Shown: positions 1 through 12,727, numbered from the stretch's first letter. The stretch is 64,000 nt of DNA from Aphrophora alni (GCA_963513935.1 OY740776.1:12554724-12618723), one strand, 5' to 3'. Made by a program: numbers and translations. The notes: a model not told the origin generated them from the sequence alone.

Positions 1-119
1 GAACATGTTTTATTTAGCGATAAGTATTAAAACAATAATTTATTTATTTCAAAAAGTAAATTGAATTTTATCTTCCTATTTTATTCAAGACATTACGATA
101 TGCAGAGTGTCAAACTATA

Positions 120-556
120 CATATTTTCCTTTATTTAAAGGCGAAACACCTTTCGGTCATCATCGGTTTATAAAACAAAGAAAGAGAAGAACGTAAAATA
201 TAGACCCCTAGCTCTCGAACATTCTAGAGGTCATTTGGTATGTAGTGGCGCTTGACCTTCATCGGGTTAACAGGTTCCCGTCACTTTTTAGTGTTGGGGG
301 AAGCGAGTGAGTCAGTGTTCCGCTATTCTCTCGTCAGTACGTTTTTAGACAGTGTATTACAAACAACCTCCCCACTCCAAGCCAGACCGCCCTCCCTCCA
401 AGCGCCACCACATAACAAAATAAATGAGCTATAACAGAGCTAAGGTCGGAAAAGAATAAGAGTTGGTCAAAAGAGATCGGGATAAGTAAAACGAAAGGGA
501 TCTAATCCAAGACTACTTGAAATAGGTTGTAGACCCAGGTAGGTCCTCACAGAAGC
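120..556 (+). repeat. Dispersed repeat family B, copy 1 (interrupted)
   Basis: Two pieces (about 120-226 and 432-556) match other copies at 36740, 42955 and 49330. Shared landmarks in order are 'cctttcggtcatcatcgg', a stretch like 'ggtcggaaaagaa', 'gagttggtcaa', and 'gggatctaatccaagactac' followed by 'ggtaggtcctc'. The last part is the ancestor-like form of the unit tandemly repeated at 58741-64000. The copy is diverged and is split by a short inverted-repeat element at 227-428. The class of family B is unknown to me; no long coding frame is visible. Confidence 0.6.
227..428. mobile_element. Short inverted-repeat MITE inside family B
   Basis: The left end reads 'tatgtagtggcgcttg' (about 239-254) and the right end, reverse complemented, reads 'tatgtggtggcgcttg', so the ends are imperfect terminal inverted repeats. 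The element interrupts a family B copy. A possible 3-bp target duplication CTA lies at 224-226 and 429-431. It has no coding capacity, so it would be a non-autonomous DNA element; the superfamily is not certain. Confidence 0.5.
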
Positions 557-778
557 CAAACAATATGAAATGAGCTCTTTATATATTGGGTGGTTCACAA
601 AGTAACGGATAAACTCAGGTTGTGTTCTATTGGTAAAAATAAAGAAAAACGTTCATATAAACAGATCCGAAAAAGCTTATCTGCCATTTTGTTTTTTTAT
701 ACAAAAATAAAAATTACAACTGTGAAAATAGATAAGATATTGAGTTCAGATACGGTGTTTTACAACGACTACAGTACC

Positions 779-1075
779 TAGAACAACCTCCACAGAGTAG
801 AAAGATCTAGACAACAGTAGCTGTCTAAAGCTGCTTTTTTAAAAGGTAAAAATTCCTGCAAGAGTTTAATGCTCTGTGGGAGCTTGTTTATCAGTCTAGC
901 ACCAACTTGGGAAGGAAGTTTGCTGTAAAGATTCAGTCTGTGCTGTCTAGAATCACCACAAGTATCTATATACTCGGAGGTGTAAGAACTCCAAGACCTT
1001 TCAACGCAACTCTACATGACTCGGCCTTCTTTAGACCTGCCACAAGCCTTATAACTTTTTAGCAAGCCAAAACCG
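779..1075 (-). pseudogene. Non-LTR retrotransposon reverse transcriptase, C-terminal remnant
   Basis: Minus-strand translation gives the typical end of a Jockey/CR1-type non-LTR polymerase. First comes a stretch like AGLKKAESCRVALKGLGVLT, equivalent to the 'R.I..L....SCR..F..LGILTLPSLYI' block of this family. After a frameshift comes GARLINKLPQSIK, equivalent to 'G.KLFNKLP..IK', then LPFKKAALDSY and a stop codon TAG at 779-781. The catalytic palm is absent, so this is a 5'-truncated, frameshifted dead copy. The same family appears to be represented at 47169-48180. The 'FNKLP' and 'LTLPS' blocks are diagnostic together; the exact clade is an inference. Confidence 0.7.
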
Positions 1076-1079
1076 TTTT

Positions 1080-2627
1080 GCCCTCTCCCTAACCACGCCC
1101 ACCCTATCCCGATAAATAAACGCCCACACATTATCGCATCAAATACCTTCGCAAATTACAGATTGATTTTAAAACAATCATTTGTTATGCTTAGCCCCAA
1201 ATAAAAAAGTCGCACATATGTTTTAAGGTACAAAAAACCTTTCGACGTATGAACTTTAGTAAATTCAAAGGTTCTTGTAAGTATTTATTCGTCGCTTTAA
1301 AAGTGTTGACTATCCCAAGCCTTTTCATATATAAGTGTTGCTATCTAAAAACCAAATAAAATATTTTCTTGAAAAGCAAAGCTTCCATACATATTCAACC
1401 CGAAATAAGTAACTCTTAAGTTATTTAAACTACCCAAAACATCTGTTTTCTATCTTTGAAAAAAAAAACACCTTATTACATCGGTATTAAATTGTTTAAC
1501 AAACTGCCAATAGATGTACAAAATTTAATTTAAAATAATGAAAAGCCTGCATTAAAATGACTTTACCACAAACAACGTTTTACTCTGTTCAAGAATATTT
1601 GTACGACAATTTCTAGCTCCTAGCAGTTTTTCTTTTTTAATTTGTTGACAAATGGGATCTCGGAGTAAATAAATGTGTCTATAGTTAACATACTGACATG
1701 TTTCTCCTAGATTAAAATGGATTTGAAATATTGTATTTTCTTCCGCTTGTAAGTTTGCGATTAGTGTAACAAGTAAAGTAAACGATTTGTAATTGTTAAA
1801 TGTAATTTGGATTGATAACACTGACTCCAACTGTTTATCACCAGTACCATCTGGTTTTGTAAAATGTTATGTAAAATAAATTATTTCTATTTCTGTTCAT
1901 CGAGTGGAAACTGCTAACATTTTTTATTTCGTAATAGTCCTTTCTCTTTTCAGATAAGAAGATAAAATTAAATAAAATGGGATTCCTTACAATAAAGTGA
2001 GTTAAACAAGGGAGCTTGATCCGGGATAATTGCTTAACTTTCTGCTCCGTATCACGCCTGTTACCGTCTCTGTTTTCTTAGGGTTTGATTTATAACAGTC
2101 ATGGACGAGAGAATTGATTTCCACACTTTTCTTTTTGATTTAATACTCATCTTACTTACACGGTACCGGTATAAGAATTAGTAATTGAAAAAAAAAACGC
2201 TTCTAACTCTTCATCGACTCAGGAAACCGAAAAAGTTAATTTCGATACGCCGTCAGTAAGCACGATAGCGGACGCAAAAATTAAAATAAATATGAAAATT
2301 GATCTATAAAACTGTAGTGTGCTCAAAAATCCTATTGAAATTCAGACTACTTGAATTGTAAATGTCAAAATCACTCAAAAGTGTCTTTCTGACCGTGGGT
2401 TAAGTCACACAGTCACGTTCTATATTTATAATATTGATCCTCAGACCCTAAGCTTTCCAGTGAGACCATCCTCATCTCTGTAGGTTGAGTGGACGCGGAG
2501 GAGTTCTTTAGGGAACTTATTTAGGCTCTGCTGAATTATATATAAAATTAATTGATCTTAACTTTTGAATAGTAAACAATATACATTAAACTAGGAGAGA
2601 TATAAAAAACATATTCAGTGTTTATCT
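1080..2627. other. AT-rich non-coding stretch
   Basis: No recognisable gene, RNA gene or repeat was found here. A minus-strand open frame of 92 codons at 1552-1830 has no recognisable motif and AT-rich composition like its surroundings, so it is not called. Confidence 0.4.
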
Positions 2628-5600
2628 TTTGGATAATTGCACCGAAAAGTTCATTTTGTTTTTATAAGTAAAAATGAGAACAAAACAGCAAACAAACTCT
2701 GGATTGTAGAAGATATTCAATGAAAGGACTCAAGTTTGCTTCTATAATTAATGATTAATGAGCTATTTACGCTCATTACATCGTCCGTTACTGTCGATAT
2801 GGCAGATTCATTCAGCTGTTTGGATAATTGCACTGAAAAGTTCATTTTGCTTTTATAAGTAAAAATGAGAACAAAACAGCAAACAAACTCTGGATTGTAG
2901 AAGATATTCAATGAAAGGACTCAAGTTTGCTTCTATAATTAATGATTAATGAGCTATTTACGCTCATTACATCGTCCGTTACTGTCGATATGGCAGATTC
3001 ATTCAGCTGTTTGGATAATTGCACTGAAAAGTTCATTTTGCTTTTATAAGTAAAAATGAGAACAAAACAGCAAACAAACTCTGGATTGTAGAAGATATTC
3101 AATGAAAGGACTCAAGTTTGCTTCTATAATTAATGATTAATGAGCTATTTACGCTCATTACATCGTCCGTAACTGTCGATATGGCAGATTCATTCAGCTG
3201 TTTGGATAATTGCACTGAAAAGTTCATTTTGTTTTTATAAGTAAAAATGAGAACAAAACAGCAAACAAACTCTGGATTGTAGAAGATATTCAATGAAAGG
3301 ACTCAAGTTTGCTTCTATAATTAATGATTAATGAGCTATTTACGCTCATTACATCGTCCGTAACTGTCGATATGGCAGATTCATTCAGCTGTTTGGATAA
3401 TTGCACTGAAAAGTTCATTTTGTTTTTATAAGTAAAAATGAGAACAAAACAGCAAACAAACTCTGGATTGTAGAAGATATTCAATGAAAGGACTCAAGTT
3501 TGCTTCTATAATTAATGATTAATGAGCTATTTACGCTCATTACATCGTCCGTTACTGTCGATATGGCAGATTCATTCAGCTGTTTGGATAATTGCACTGA
3601 AAAGTTCATTTTGCTTTTATAAGTAAAAATGAGAACAAAACAGCAAACAAACTCTGGATTGTAGAAGATATTCAATGAAAGGACTCAAGTTTGCTTCTAT
3701 AATTAATGATTAATGAGCTATTTACGCTCATTACATCGTCCGTTACTGTCGATATGGCAGATTCATTCAGCTGTTTGGATAATTGCACTGAAAAGTTCAT
3801 TTTGCTTTTATAAGTAAAAATGAGAACAAAACAGCAAACAAACTCTGGATTGTAGAAGATATTCAATGAAAGGACTCAAGTTTGCTTCTATAATTAATGA
3901 TTAATGAGCTATTTACGCTCATTACATCGTCCGTAACTGTCGATATGGCAGATTCATTCAGCTGTTTGGATAATTGCACTGAAAAGTTCATTTTGTTTTT
4001 ATAAGTAAAAATGAGAACAAAACAGCAAACAAACTCTGGATTGTAGAAGATATTCAATGAAAGGACTCAAGTTTGCTTCTATAATTAATGATTAATGAGC
4101 TATTTACGCTCATTACATCGTCCGTTACTGTCGATATGGCAGATTCATTCAGCTGTTTGGATAATTGCACTGAAAAGTTCATTTTGTTTTTATAAGTAAA
4201 AATGAGAACAAAACAGCAAACAAACTCTGGATTGTAGAAGATATTCAATGAAAGGACTCAAGTTTGCTTCTATAATTAATGATTAATGAGCTATTTACGC
4301 TCATTACATCGTCCGTAACTGTCGATATGGCAGATTCATTCAGCTGTTTGGATAATTGCACTGAAAAGTTCATTTTGTTTTTATAAGTAAAAATGAGAAC
4401 AAAACAGCAAACAAACTCTGGATTGTAGAAGATATTCAATGAAAGGACTCAAGTTTGCTTCTATAATTAATGATTAATGAGCTATTTACGCTCATTACAT
4501 CGTCCGTAACTGTCGATATGGCAGATTCATTCAGCTGTTTGGATAATTGCACTGAAAAGTTCATTTTGTTTTTATAAGTAAAAATGAGAACAAAACAGCA
4601 AACAAACTCTGGATTGTAGAAGATATTCAATGAAAGGACTCAAGTTTGCTTCTATAATTAATGATTAATGAGCTATTTACGCTCATTACATCGTCCGTAA
4701 CTGTCGATATGGCAGATTCATTCAGCTGTTTGGATAATTGCACTGAAAAGTTCATTTTGTTTTTATAAGTAAAAATGAGAACAAAACAGCAAACAAACTC
4801 TGGATTGTAGAAGATATTCAATGAAAGGACTCAAGTTTGCTTCTATAATTAATGATTAATGAGCTATTTACGCTCATTACATCGTCCGTAACTGTCGATA
4901 TGGCAGATTCATTCAGCTGTTTGGATAATTGCACTGAAAAGTTCATTTTGTTTTTATAAGTAAAAATGAGAACAAAACAGCAAACAAACTCTGGATTGTA
5001 GAAGATATTCAATGAAAGGACTCAAGTTTGCTTCTATAATTAATGATTAATGAGCTATTTACGCTCATTACATCGTCCGTAACTGTCGATATGGCAGATT
5101 CATTCAGCTGTTTGGATAATTGCACTGAAAAGTTCATTTTGTTTTTATAAGTAAAAATGAGAACAAAACAGCAAACAAACTCTGGATTGTAGAAGATATT
5201 CAATGAAAGGACTCAAGTTAGCTTCTATAATTAATGATTAATGAGCTATTTACGCTCATTACATCGTCCGTAACTGTCGATATGGCAGATTCATTCAGCT
5301 GTTTGGATAATTGCACTGAAAAGTTCATTTTGTTTTTATAAGTAAAAATGAGAACAAAACAGCAAACAAACTCTGGATTGTAGAAGATATTCAATGAAAG
5401 GACTCAAGTTTGCTTCTATAATTAATGATTAATGAGCTATTTACGCTCATTACATCGTCCGTAACTGTCGATATGGCAGATTCATTCAGCTGTTTGGATA
5501 ATTGCACTGAAAAGTTCATTTTGTTTTTATAAGTAAAAATGAGAACAAAACAGCAAACAAACTCTGGATTGTAGAAGATATTCAATGAAAGGACTCAAGT

Positions 5601-6321
5601 TTGCTTCTATAATTAATGATTAATGAGCTATTTACGCTCATTACATCGTCCGTAACTGTCGATATGGCAGATTCATTCAGCTGTTTGGATAATTGCACTG
5701 AAAAGTTCATTTTGTTTTTATAAGTAAAAATGAGAACAAAACAGCAAACAAACTCTGGATTGTAGAAGATATTCAATGAAAGGACTCAAGTTTGCTTCTA
5801 TAATTAATGATTAATGAGCTATTTACGCTCATTACATCGTCCGTAACTGTCGATATGGCAGATTCATTCAGCTGTTTGGATAATTGCACTGAAAAGTTCA
5901 TTTTGCTTTTATAAGTAAAAATGAGAACAAAACAGCAAACAAACTCTGGATTGTAGAAGATATTCAATGAAAGGACTCAAGTTTGCTTCTATAATTAATG
6001 ATTAATGAGCTATTTACGCTCATTACATCGTCCGTAACTGTCGATATGGCAGATTCATTCAGCTGTTTGGATAATTGCACTGAAAAGTTCATTTTGTTTT
6101 TATAAGTAAAAATGAGAACAAAACAGCAAACAAACTCTGGATTGTAGAAGATATTCAATGAAAGGACTCAAGTTTGCTTCTATAATTAATGATTAATGAG
6201 CTATTTACGCTCATTACATCGTCCGTAACTGTCGATATGGCAGATTCATTCAGCTGTTTGGATAATTGCACTGAAAAGTTCATTTTGTTTTTATAAGTAA
6301 AAATGAGAACAAAACAGCAAA
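2628..6321. repeat. 191-bp satellite array, at least 19 units
   Basis: The motif 'tttggataattgcac' recurs at 2628, 2819 and every 191 bp up to the assembly gap, giving about 19.3 units of very high identity. The first unit is slightly different ('gcaccg' for 'gcactg'), as expected at an array edge. Two sites vary between units: 'tttgctttta'/'tttgttttta' and 'ccgttactg'/'ccgtaactg'. The first units mostly carry the C and T states and later units mostly T and A, which points to local spreading of variants. The array runs into the N gap at 6322, so its true length is unknown. Each unit contains a 64-codon minus-strand frame, but the period is not a multiple of three and there is no sign of a real gene. 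Confidence 0.97.
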
Positions 6322-6521
6322 NNNNNNNNNNNNNNNNNNNNNNNNNNNNNNNNNNNNNNNNNNNNNNNNNNNNNNNNNNNNNNNNNNNNNNNNNNNNNNN
6401 NNNNNNNNNNNNNNNNNNNNNNNNNNNNNNNNNNNNNNNNNNNNNNNNNNNNNNNNNNNNNNNNNNNNNNNNNNNNNNNNNNNNNNNNNNNNNNNNNNNN
6501 NNNNNNNNNNNNNNNNNNNNN
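6322..6521. other. Assembly gap of 200 Ns
   Basis: Exactly 200 N characters, a conventional size for a gap of unknown length. It sits between the 191-bp array and a purine-only tract, both difficult to assemble. Confidence 0.99.
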
Positions 6522-6690
6522 GAGAGAGAGAGAGGGGGAAGGGGGAGAGGGAGAGGGGAGGGAGGGTGAGGGGGAGGGAGAGAGAGAGGGAGGGAGGGAG
6601 AGGGAGAGGGGGAGGGAGGAGAGGGAGAGGGGGAGGGAGGGAGAGAGAGAGGAGGAAGGAGAGAGAGGGGAGAGGGAGAGGGGAGGGAGG

Positions 6691-6731
<41 letters not shown>
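6522..6731. repeat. GA/GGGA purine-only low-complexity tract
   Basis: About 210 bases on the plus strand are only A and G, ending in a pure (GA)n run. Such a mirror-like polypurine tract can in principle form triplex DNA and contains GAGA-type sites. It directly abuts the gap and is the probable reason for the assembly break. Confidence 0.95.
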
Positions 6732-6733
<2 letters not shown>

Positions 6734-8344
6734 TTTGATGCATCAAAAATCAATGTCGAGAGTTTGTTATACATTTAGCTTAAACAGTTTACATAACTAT
6801 TTAGTCAGCTAGTCAGTGTTCAGGCTTGTTGGGATGAACTATGGTTCCACTGCACGTGGTGAAATTTTACATTGCGGATACATCCTTCGAGCTCTTCCGT
6901 ATGTCTTAAAAAGTACTTTCTGGAATGACGTTCGTTTGTGAAAAACACCAATTCAGCCCGAACGCATGGACTCTTTTAATCTAATATTGGTTGGGACCAT
7001 TACTTTATTTTAGGAGGGTCTTAAAATGTGGTTGTGGTTTCCATAGGAAAACTACATCGTCATGTGAATTTTTTTAATGAACAAAATGATGAACATTTTC
7101 AGCATCATTTGTAGACCCGGACGTATTATTTGACTTGTTTATAACCATATGATTTTTACTAATTTGATGTAGGTACTTTAAAATAAAAAATAAAAAAGTT
7201 CTTTTCAAACTAGAGTTCCAGGAATTTTGAATCACTCCGCGTAACACCTCGTTAACGACTATACTTTTATTACACTTTATTAACTTATGTCCTAGACTTT
7301 CAATTGATATTGTTAGTATAATTAATAGTCTAATAATTTGTCTACTGTAAATAACAAATATGTACACTTAGAACACCCTGTAGAGGACACGTAATTTCTA
7401 ATACATTATAGCTTACTTTACATCACAATAACCAAATAATAAATCATTATTCACTTATACGTTTAATATTGAATTTAAAAAATTGATAATTTTAAGAAAT
7501 AACTCCATTGTTATTTAAGTCAAATTTAAAATTCCTTTTATGAATCCTCAGATTAACCTAATGGAATATGAAAGAATAATAATAGCGTTACATTTAAAAA
7601 AAAAGTTGAGAATAATCACGTTTTGTTAATTTTTGAACATCCTGTACATCCTACAAAACTTTTGTACCTCCCTGTAAAGAGATTTATTTTATAAGGTTAA
7701 GAGTTTTAAAATGAGAGGTCGAAAAAATTTCTTTCTAAAGCAGTTCTGGAAATATTAAGCCGTTTTCTATTCCTTTTTTTTTACACACACACTAAAATAT
7801 AAATTAGTATTTCATTTTATGAATGGACGTGTCAGAAAGTTATACCACTGTTTATTTGTTTATTTTTATTATAAATTTAAAAAAAAAAGTAAAACACAGC
7901 TAAATAACACCGACGATAACACAAAACAAATTACGAATGTCTTAATAAAGCTACAAAACAATTATCAATTTCATTTTCCTTTTTGTTCAATTGCAATAAC
8001 ATCACTTTACAAATGTTAAAACGTCAAAACAAAAGTTTTTCCTTCGACTTGAAATTGTTCATAAGCTTAAAAGCTTCCTTGGTGATTTCCCCCTCTCAAC
8101 CTCTTTCGTTCGGAGACTGAGAGGACACAACCCTTGTTATGTCTCACAGAATCTGAACTGTCAGCTATTTAATTAGTGCTTGTTATAAAAGATATAGGAC
8201 ACCGCCACTCAAACCCTACAACAAATCTTATTATTCGATAGGTTCCACAGATCAGATGCTATATATAGAGGATTGTTTTAAAACCAAATAATATTATTTA
8301 CTACGAAATCTGTAGATAACACTAAATAAATTTTGATATCTAAC
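6732..8344. other. AT-rich non-coding stretch
   Basis: No gene or clear repeat was recognised. Small 'ccctgta' motifs near 7375 and 7640 recall mariner-type termini but do not pair into a definable element. Confidence 0.35.
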
Positions 8345-8480
8345 TCTCATTTATTTAATTTGATATTTTAAAATAACAATCTTTAATATTTTTATTCTAC
8401 AATTCCTTACAAAAAAAAAATGAGACCAAACAATCTATAATTTATTTCAATAGAGACCAAAATCAACAATGTTTGATTAT
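8345..8480 (+). repeat. Family A fragment
   Basis: This stretch matches the middle of the family A copies at 23343 and 30599. Shared pieces include 'tttttattctaca', 'gagaccaaacaa' and 'ccaaaatcaacaatgtttg'. Similarity ends on both sides, so it is a partial, diverged copy. Confidence 0.6.
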
Positions 8481-8849
8481 TAGACACTATTAGAGGGCAA
8501 AGGGTTCTTTTATAAGGAGGTGATGATCAAGAGGTTTTTCTCCTTTAAACAAGAAAATTCTTGTTTGGTGTATTTATAGCCTCATATCACCCTCTACGTC
8601 ACTGATGTAGGCTTCATGTGGCTTCAAGTTAAGGCCAGGTTGGTACTCTGTGGAATGGGAGGTTTGTAAGATTATATTTACATGTTTTTTTAAAGTTTTA
8701 ATAAATAAAATTTGATCTCATTGTTCATGTTCATTGTTCTTATTATTGAGCATGTTACGTTTTCACAGCCTAAATAAAACCACAGCTGTTATAAAATGTC
8801 CTATCCACTCTTTACCAAGAAAGAAAAGGACGCTATCTGTTTCTATTAA

Positions 8850-8890
8850 ATGATACTGCCGCCAGCTTTGATGAGAGTTTGCTAAAATTT
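8850..8890. repeat. Short dispersed repeat, partner at 9866
   Basis: About 35 bases around 'gccgccagctttgatgagag' recur in the same orientation at 9866-9906 ('...tttgctgaaagttgc'). The source element is not identified. Confidence 0.6.
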
Positions 8891-9133
8891 GCAGATATAA
8901 CAGAAAAACTAAACAAATTTTTTGACCCATCACAACTTTATACTACGAATGTGTGAGTAAATATTAAATCCAAATGCCTGCAGATACACCCGTATTAAGA
9001 GTTCCTCACTTTAAACTCGCGGTTAGTTTGTTTAGATTTTGGTTTTCGTGTAAATAGATGAGAAAACTAAAACTAACTATATAAAACTAACGGACAATCC
9101 TATCAGCCAATCGAGTATAGAAGTAAGGCCATT

Positions 9134-9292
9134 ATGGCTCCCATTATTAAAAAAAAAGAACTAAAATTTGATTATAATACCCCTACAACTAAAAAACAAG
9201 CTGATAATGTACCTGTTAAATCGCCACAAGGGGTTGTAACCCGCTCTCGGGCTAGGAAGCTTAATACAACTAACAATAGGCCACTCCCCTAA
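9134..9292 (+). CDS. Small unassigned open frame, possible transposon remnant
   Basis: An ATG-to-TAA frame of 52 residues starts MAPIIKKKELKFDYN and ends with GVVTRSRARKLNTTN. It is basic and lysine-rich at the start, and the 'TRSRARKLN' tail has the flavour of a retroelement polyprotein or ORF1 end. I cannot assign a family. There is no visible promoter or partner gene, and a frame this short can occur by chance in this composition, so it is listed only as a candidate. Confidence 0.15.
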   Translation: MAPIIKKKELKFDYNTPTTKKQADNVPVKSPQGVVTRSRARKLNTTNNRPLP

Positions 9293-9510
9293 TAGTTTGT
9301 CACGCCTTCTGGACCACGTCACTTGTTGCTGTATCTTTGATACAACAACACGTATTTGACGTTAGTTGTGTGTTACCGTGATTGTGTTTTTTGAATTCTC
9401 AGTTTTGCTCTGGGATGCATGCTTAGATATTAAGGTTGGTGGTATTCTTATTTAATTTTACTTCTTACATAGGCTTAGTTTCTAGTTTCATGTTTCTTTA
9501 GTTTTTGTCA

Positions 9511-9552
9511 CTTGATAACGGGAATTGATTCTTATTCCCGAATCGTCGTGTT
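9511..9552 (+). other. Short hairpin, possible relative of motifs at 35289 and 41396
   Basis: A 7-bp perfect stem CGGGAAT / ATTCCCG (9519-9525 and 9534-9540) is preceded by 'TTGATAA' and followed by 'AATCGTCGTG'. The layout resembles the TGA-stem-loop-CGAAAC motif found twice later in the window. The flanking residues are less conserved here. Confidence 0.35.
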
Positions 9553-9865
9553 TTGTTTTTTAACACACAAATGATGGCAAATGTCCGAAAAATGTATAAT
9601 AATAAAATAGATGAGAAAGTTATTGCAATATTTAAACACTATTTATTTCAATGCTTTCTACCTTTTCTATGACTGATTTTTTATTGAATTTTCATATTAC
9701 AGAATGTGTTACAGTTTCACTTCCTAAAAAACCCCATCCTCAATAAAGTTTCCTTCACCAAGAGAAGCGGAAAATCCCAAATTCGCTTCACTCACAATAA
9801 AGCACCAATACTCGATTGTCGGCACCATCTGTTTGTATTGAATGAGATAACTTTGTAAACTAACT

Positions 9866-9906
9866 GCCGCCAGCTTTGATGAGAGTTTGCTGAAAGTTGC
9901 GACTTA
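9866..9906. repeat. Short dispersed repeat, partner at 8850
   Basis: Second copy of the approximately 35-base segment described at 8850-8890; it has two or three differences from that copy. Confidence 0.6.
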
Positions 9907-10484
9907 CAGCGTCGTATAATACGACCATTACCCGACCATACCCTCGCAGTGTTTTGTTGATTTTATAATATATTAGTCTGTGACAAAGTTTGTATGTGAT
10001 CTGAAAAACAAAAGTTGGATTTGTATCGGAACAAATCATTGTATTATGTGTCATTAGAAATCAACATTTCTCCATTTTACAATATTTGATGTCCCCAGAA
10101 CTTGACTTTACAAATTACTTACGTCAAGACAAAGTCATAATTTCAATTGAACATCTTAAAGTGCATAATTAATGTAATGCAATCGGATGGAGAAAATATT
10201 TAAAGATTTAACATCGTTTCTTTTTTTAAAACTAACCGAGTTTAATAAGACATGAAATATTTAGGATCCGGAGGGGGGGTTAAAATTCTACTGGTTTGAA
10301 GTTACACAGAATAATTGTGCACGTAATTTGCTCCTAACAATTTAAATTGCTAAATGTAATCTATTTTTAATTTCTTGAAAAATCTACCTTTCTAACCTCC
10401 AGATGCTCACATAACTGAATCTACACATTTTTCATGTAGTCTTTGGTTAAATCCCTCTCTTACATCCGTAACATGTCTCTCTTG

Positions 10485-11310
10485 ACCACCTCTTGTTCTC
10501 TTCCGACACTATGTTTAGAGTATTCAAGGGTCAGTGATCTTTATTAGGACCCTGTAGGTAAAACCAAGGGCTCTTATAATTTGACGCGCGTGTCAGTCTA
10601 TCCGTCTTGGCTATAAGTTACAGTCAACGCAGACAATAACTCCAATATATTTCAAACTTTGTATTAATATTCTTTGTATTGTACACATATAGGAAAAAAA
10701 TAACAGCAATAAAAAATTAACATTGGGATAGTTAAGGAGAAAAAAATATCGAGTTGGAATTTTTTTTTTTTTGTTTATGAATATGTTTGTTTACTTGACG
10801 AAGAAATTCATATGTTGACGCTAGGCTGCTTAAAAGATGTCCACTTTATAAAAATAAGTATCCCTATATTCCTAAGGACCCTAAGTCGTATGGTTTCACC
10901 ACACACTTGATCTTGTAATTAATCGAAAACATACGAACGATCTTAGATCCCTCTCTTGTTTTCTTCCGGCCATGACAAAGTATTCGAGGGCCGTGGTGTC
11001 CTTATTAGGGTCCGTACGTAAAACCAAGGACCTTTATGATTTCACGCGCATTTGTCCGTCTGTCTATCTGTCAGTTACAAGACGAATATCCAACATATAT
11101 TTAAAACTATGGATTTATATTTTTTGTGTAGGAAAAATGTACCGGTATCAAAAATTGACCTTGGAGTAGGTAACGGGCAAAAACTATCGAGTTGAAAATT
11201 TTTGAAAATTCTATATGTATCAAATAAAACTAGAAATTATTCTGAATATGAATATGTATGTTTATTTAATGAAGGCAATAATATATTGACTTTAGACCGC
11301 TTAAAATACT
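10485..11310 (-). repeat. Diverged direct duplication containing family B sequence
   Basis: Two successive copies lie at about 10485-10845 and 10950-11310. Each begins with the family B segment in reverse orientation ('cttgttctcttccgaca', 'cttgttttcttccggcc') and 'agtattcaagggt' / 'agtattcgagggc'. Each continues through 'gtaaaaccaagg', a run of 'gtctgtc'-like bases, 'tatcgagttg' and 'gaatatgt.tgttta'. The copies differ at many positions, so the duplication is old, or represents two independent insertions of the same element. Confidence 0.6.
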
Positions 11311-11446
11311 TCATAAAAACAACAGTCCACATATGTTTATTGACCATAAGTGTGGTCTTAGCACAAGCTTGAATCTTTTCTTTTCTTTTCCTTTTTTTAT
11401 AAGGCGATGATGACCGAGAGGGTTTTCCCCACTAAACAAGGCGGAC

Positions 11447-12127
11447 AATCTGTAACTCCGGGAACTACCAAAAAGCCACGAATTTTTGGGCCGCTCTGAC
11501 CCTACCGAATAGCCACGATCATTAGAGGGGATTAAGAAGGGTTCGTTTGCCAGCGCTGAAATGTTCGAAAAGCCACGACGGCTCAGCCAGGTAGCCGGCA
11601 CCACCTCTGGGAAAAAGGGAATTGATAATTACCTATGACATAAACCATTTACTACTACACTTAGTAGTTTGTAAAATAAAAGTTTATTTTTTATGATACA
11701 AGCATACTACAGGCACTACAAGCATACTTCGTACTAAAGGTTCGCCAGTCCCAGACATTTAAAAAAAAAATTACCCTATTTTCGACTTTTACGTACTTCG
11801 AAATATCCAAAAACTACGATAATTTGAAAACTGTGATCTTCAAAAATCAATTTTGAAACCTTATTTTACAGGGAAAATGATGAATAAATCATATATCCGT
11901 GTCGGGATAGAGAAAGCTACAACAAAAATAGATACTAATATTTATAGAATATACTCTTTCGGCACTACAAGCATACTTCCTACTAAAGGTTCGATCGTGG
12001 CTTTTTGGACATTTCGTTCCTTGCGAGATGACCCTTCTTAATCCTCACTAATGATCGTGGCTATTTGGTAATTTCAGATGGACCGAAAAATTCGTGGCTT
12101 TTTGGTAACAGCCGTAACTCCTGCAAA
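11447..12127. mobile_element. Element with about 140-bp inverted-repeat arms
   Basis: The left arm (about 11447-11590) and right arm (about 11992-12127, reverse complement) share 'ccaaaaagccacgaattttt', 'atagccacgatcattag' and 'ggattaagaagggt'. The motif 'agccacga' occurs three times in each arm. The centre contains a direct repeat of 'cactacaagcatacttc'. This is typical of a non-autonomous foldback-like DNA element. No target duplication was identified and no coding frame is credible. Confidence 0.65.
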
Positions 12128-12727
12128 GCAATCAACTAAAAAGTTTATAAACTTAAGTTGTATATTACTAAAAATATATATATTTTGACGAACATTTTTC
12201 CTCTTTTTATTAATTATCCCAAACTAAATAGGCCGGTTAAAGTCTCAGCTAAGATGTAAAAACCATTTTGTTCAACTAGATTGTTTAAACTTCCGACAAG
12301 GTCTTTCCTTACCTGAACAAAAATTATTTGTATTTCTTATGATTTTTGCACCACGGTGAAAAATGTGTTACTTTCATTTAATAGATTAATATGCAATGTA
12401 GGAAATTAATTGCAATAAATAGAAAACAATAACAATTAACACTTTTTCGTCATACTGCACATAAACAGCTGTTTCACAATACATGCATTGAGATGCTAAA
12501 GTTGTTCTTTTTAGTCCTAGGACCTAAAAACATCAGCTGAGGTCGAGGTCATCAGCTGTTACTGCGTTTATACGAATTAATTAACGATTGTAAAGCATCT
12601 ATAAAAACAACCGATACTCTCGATTGTAAATAGCCGTTAAAACAGCTGTTACCATCGATTTGAAAAGAAATCGGTTATATCGTTTTTGTGAAATTGTTTT
12701 CTTATATTATTTCCAGTGTAACGAAAA

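Noticed and set aside
6280..6778. Ser/Leu/Pro-rich and Arg/Glu/Gly-rich frames across the gap
   Set aside because: They are read through Ns and a GA low-complexity tract.
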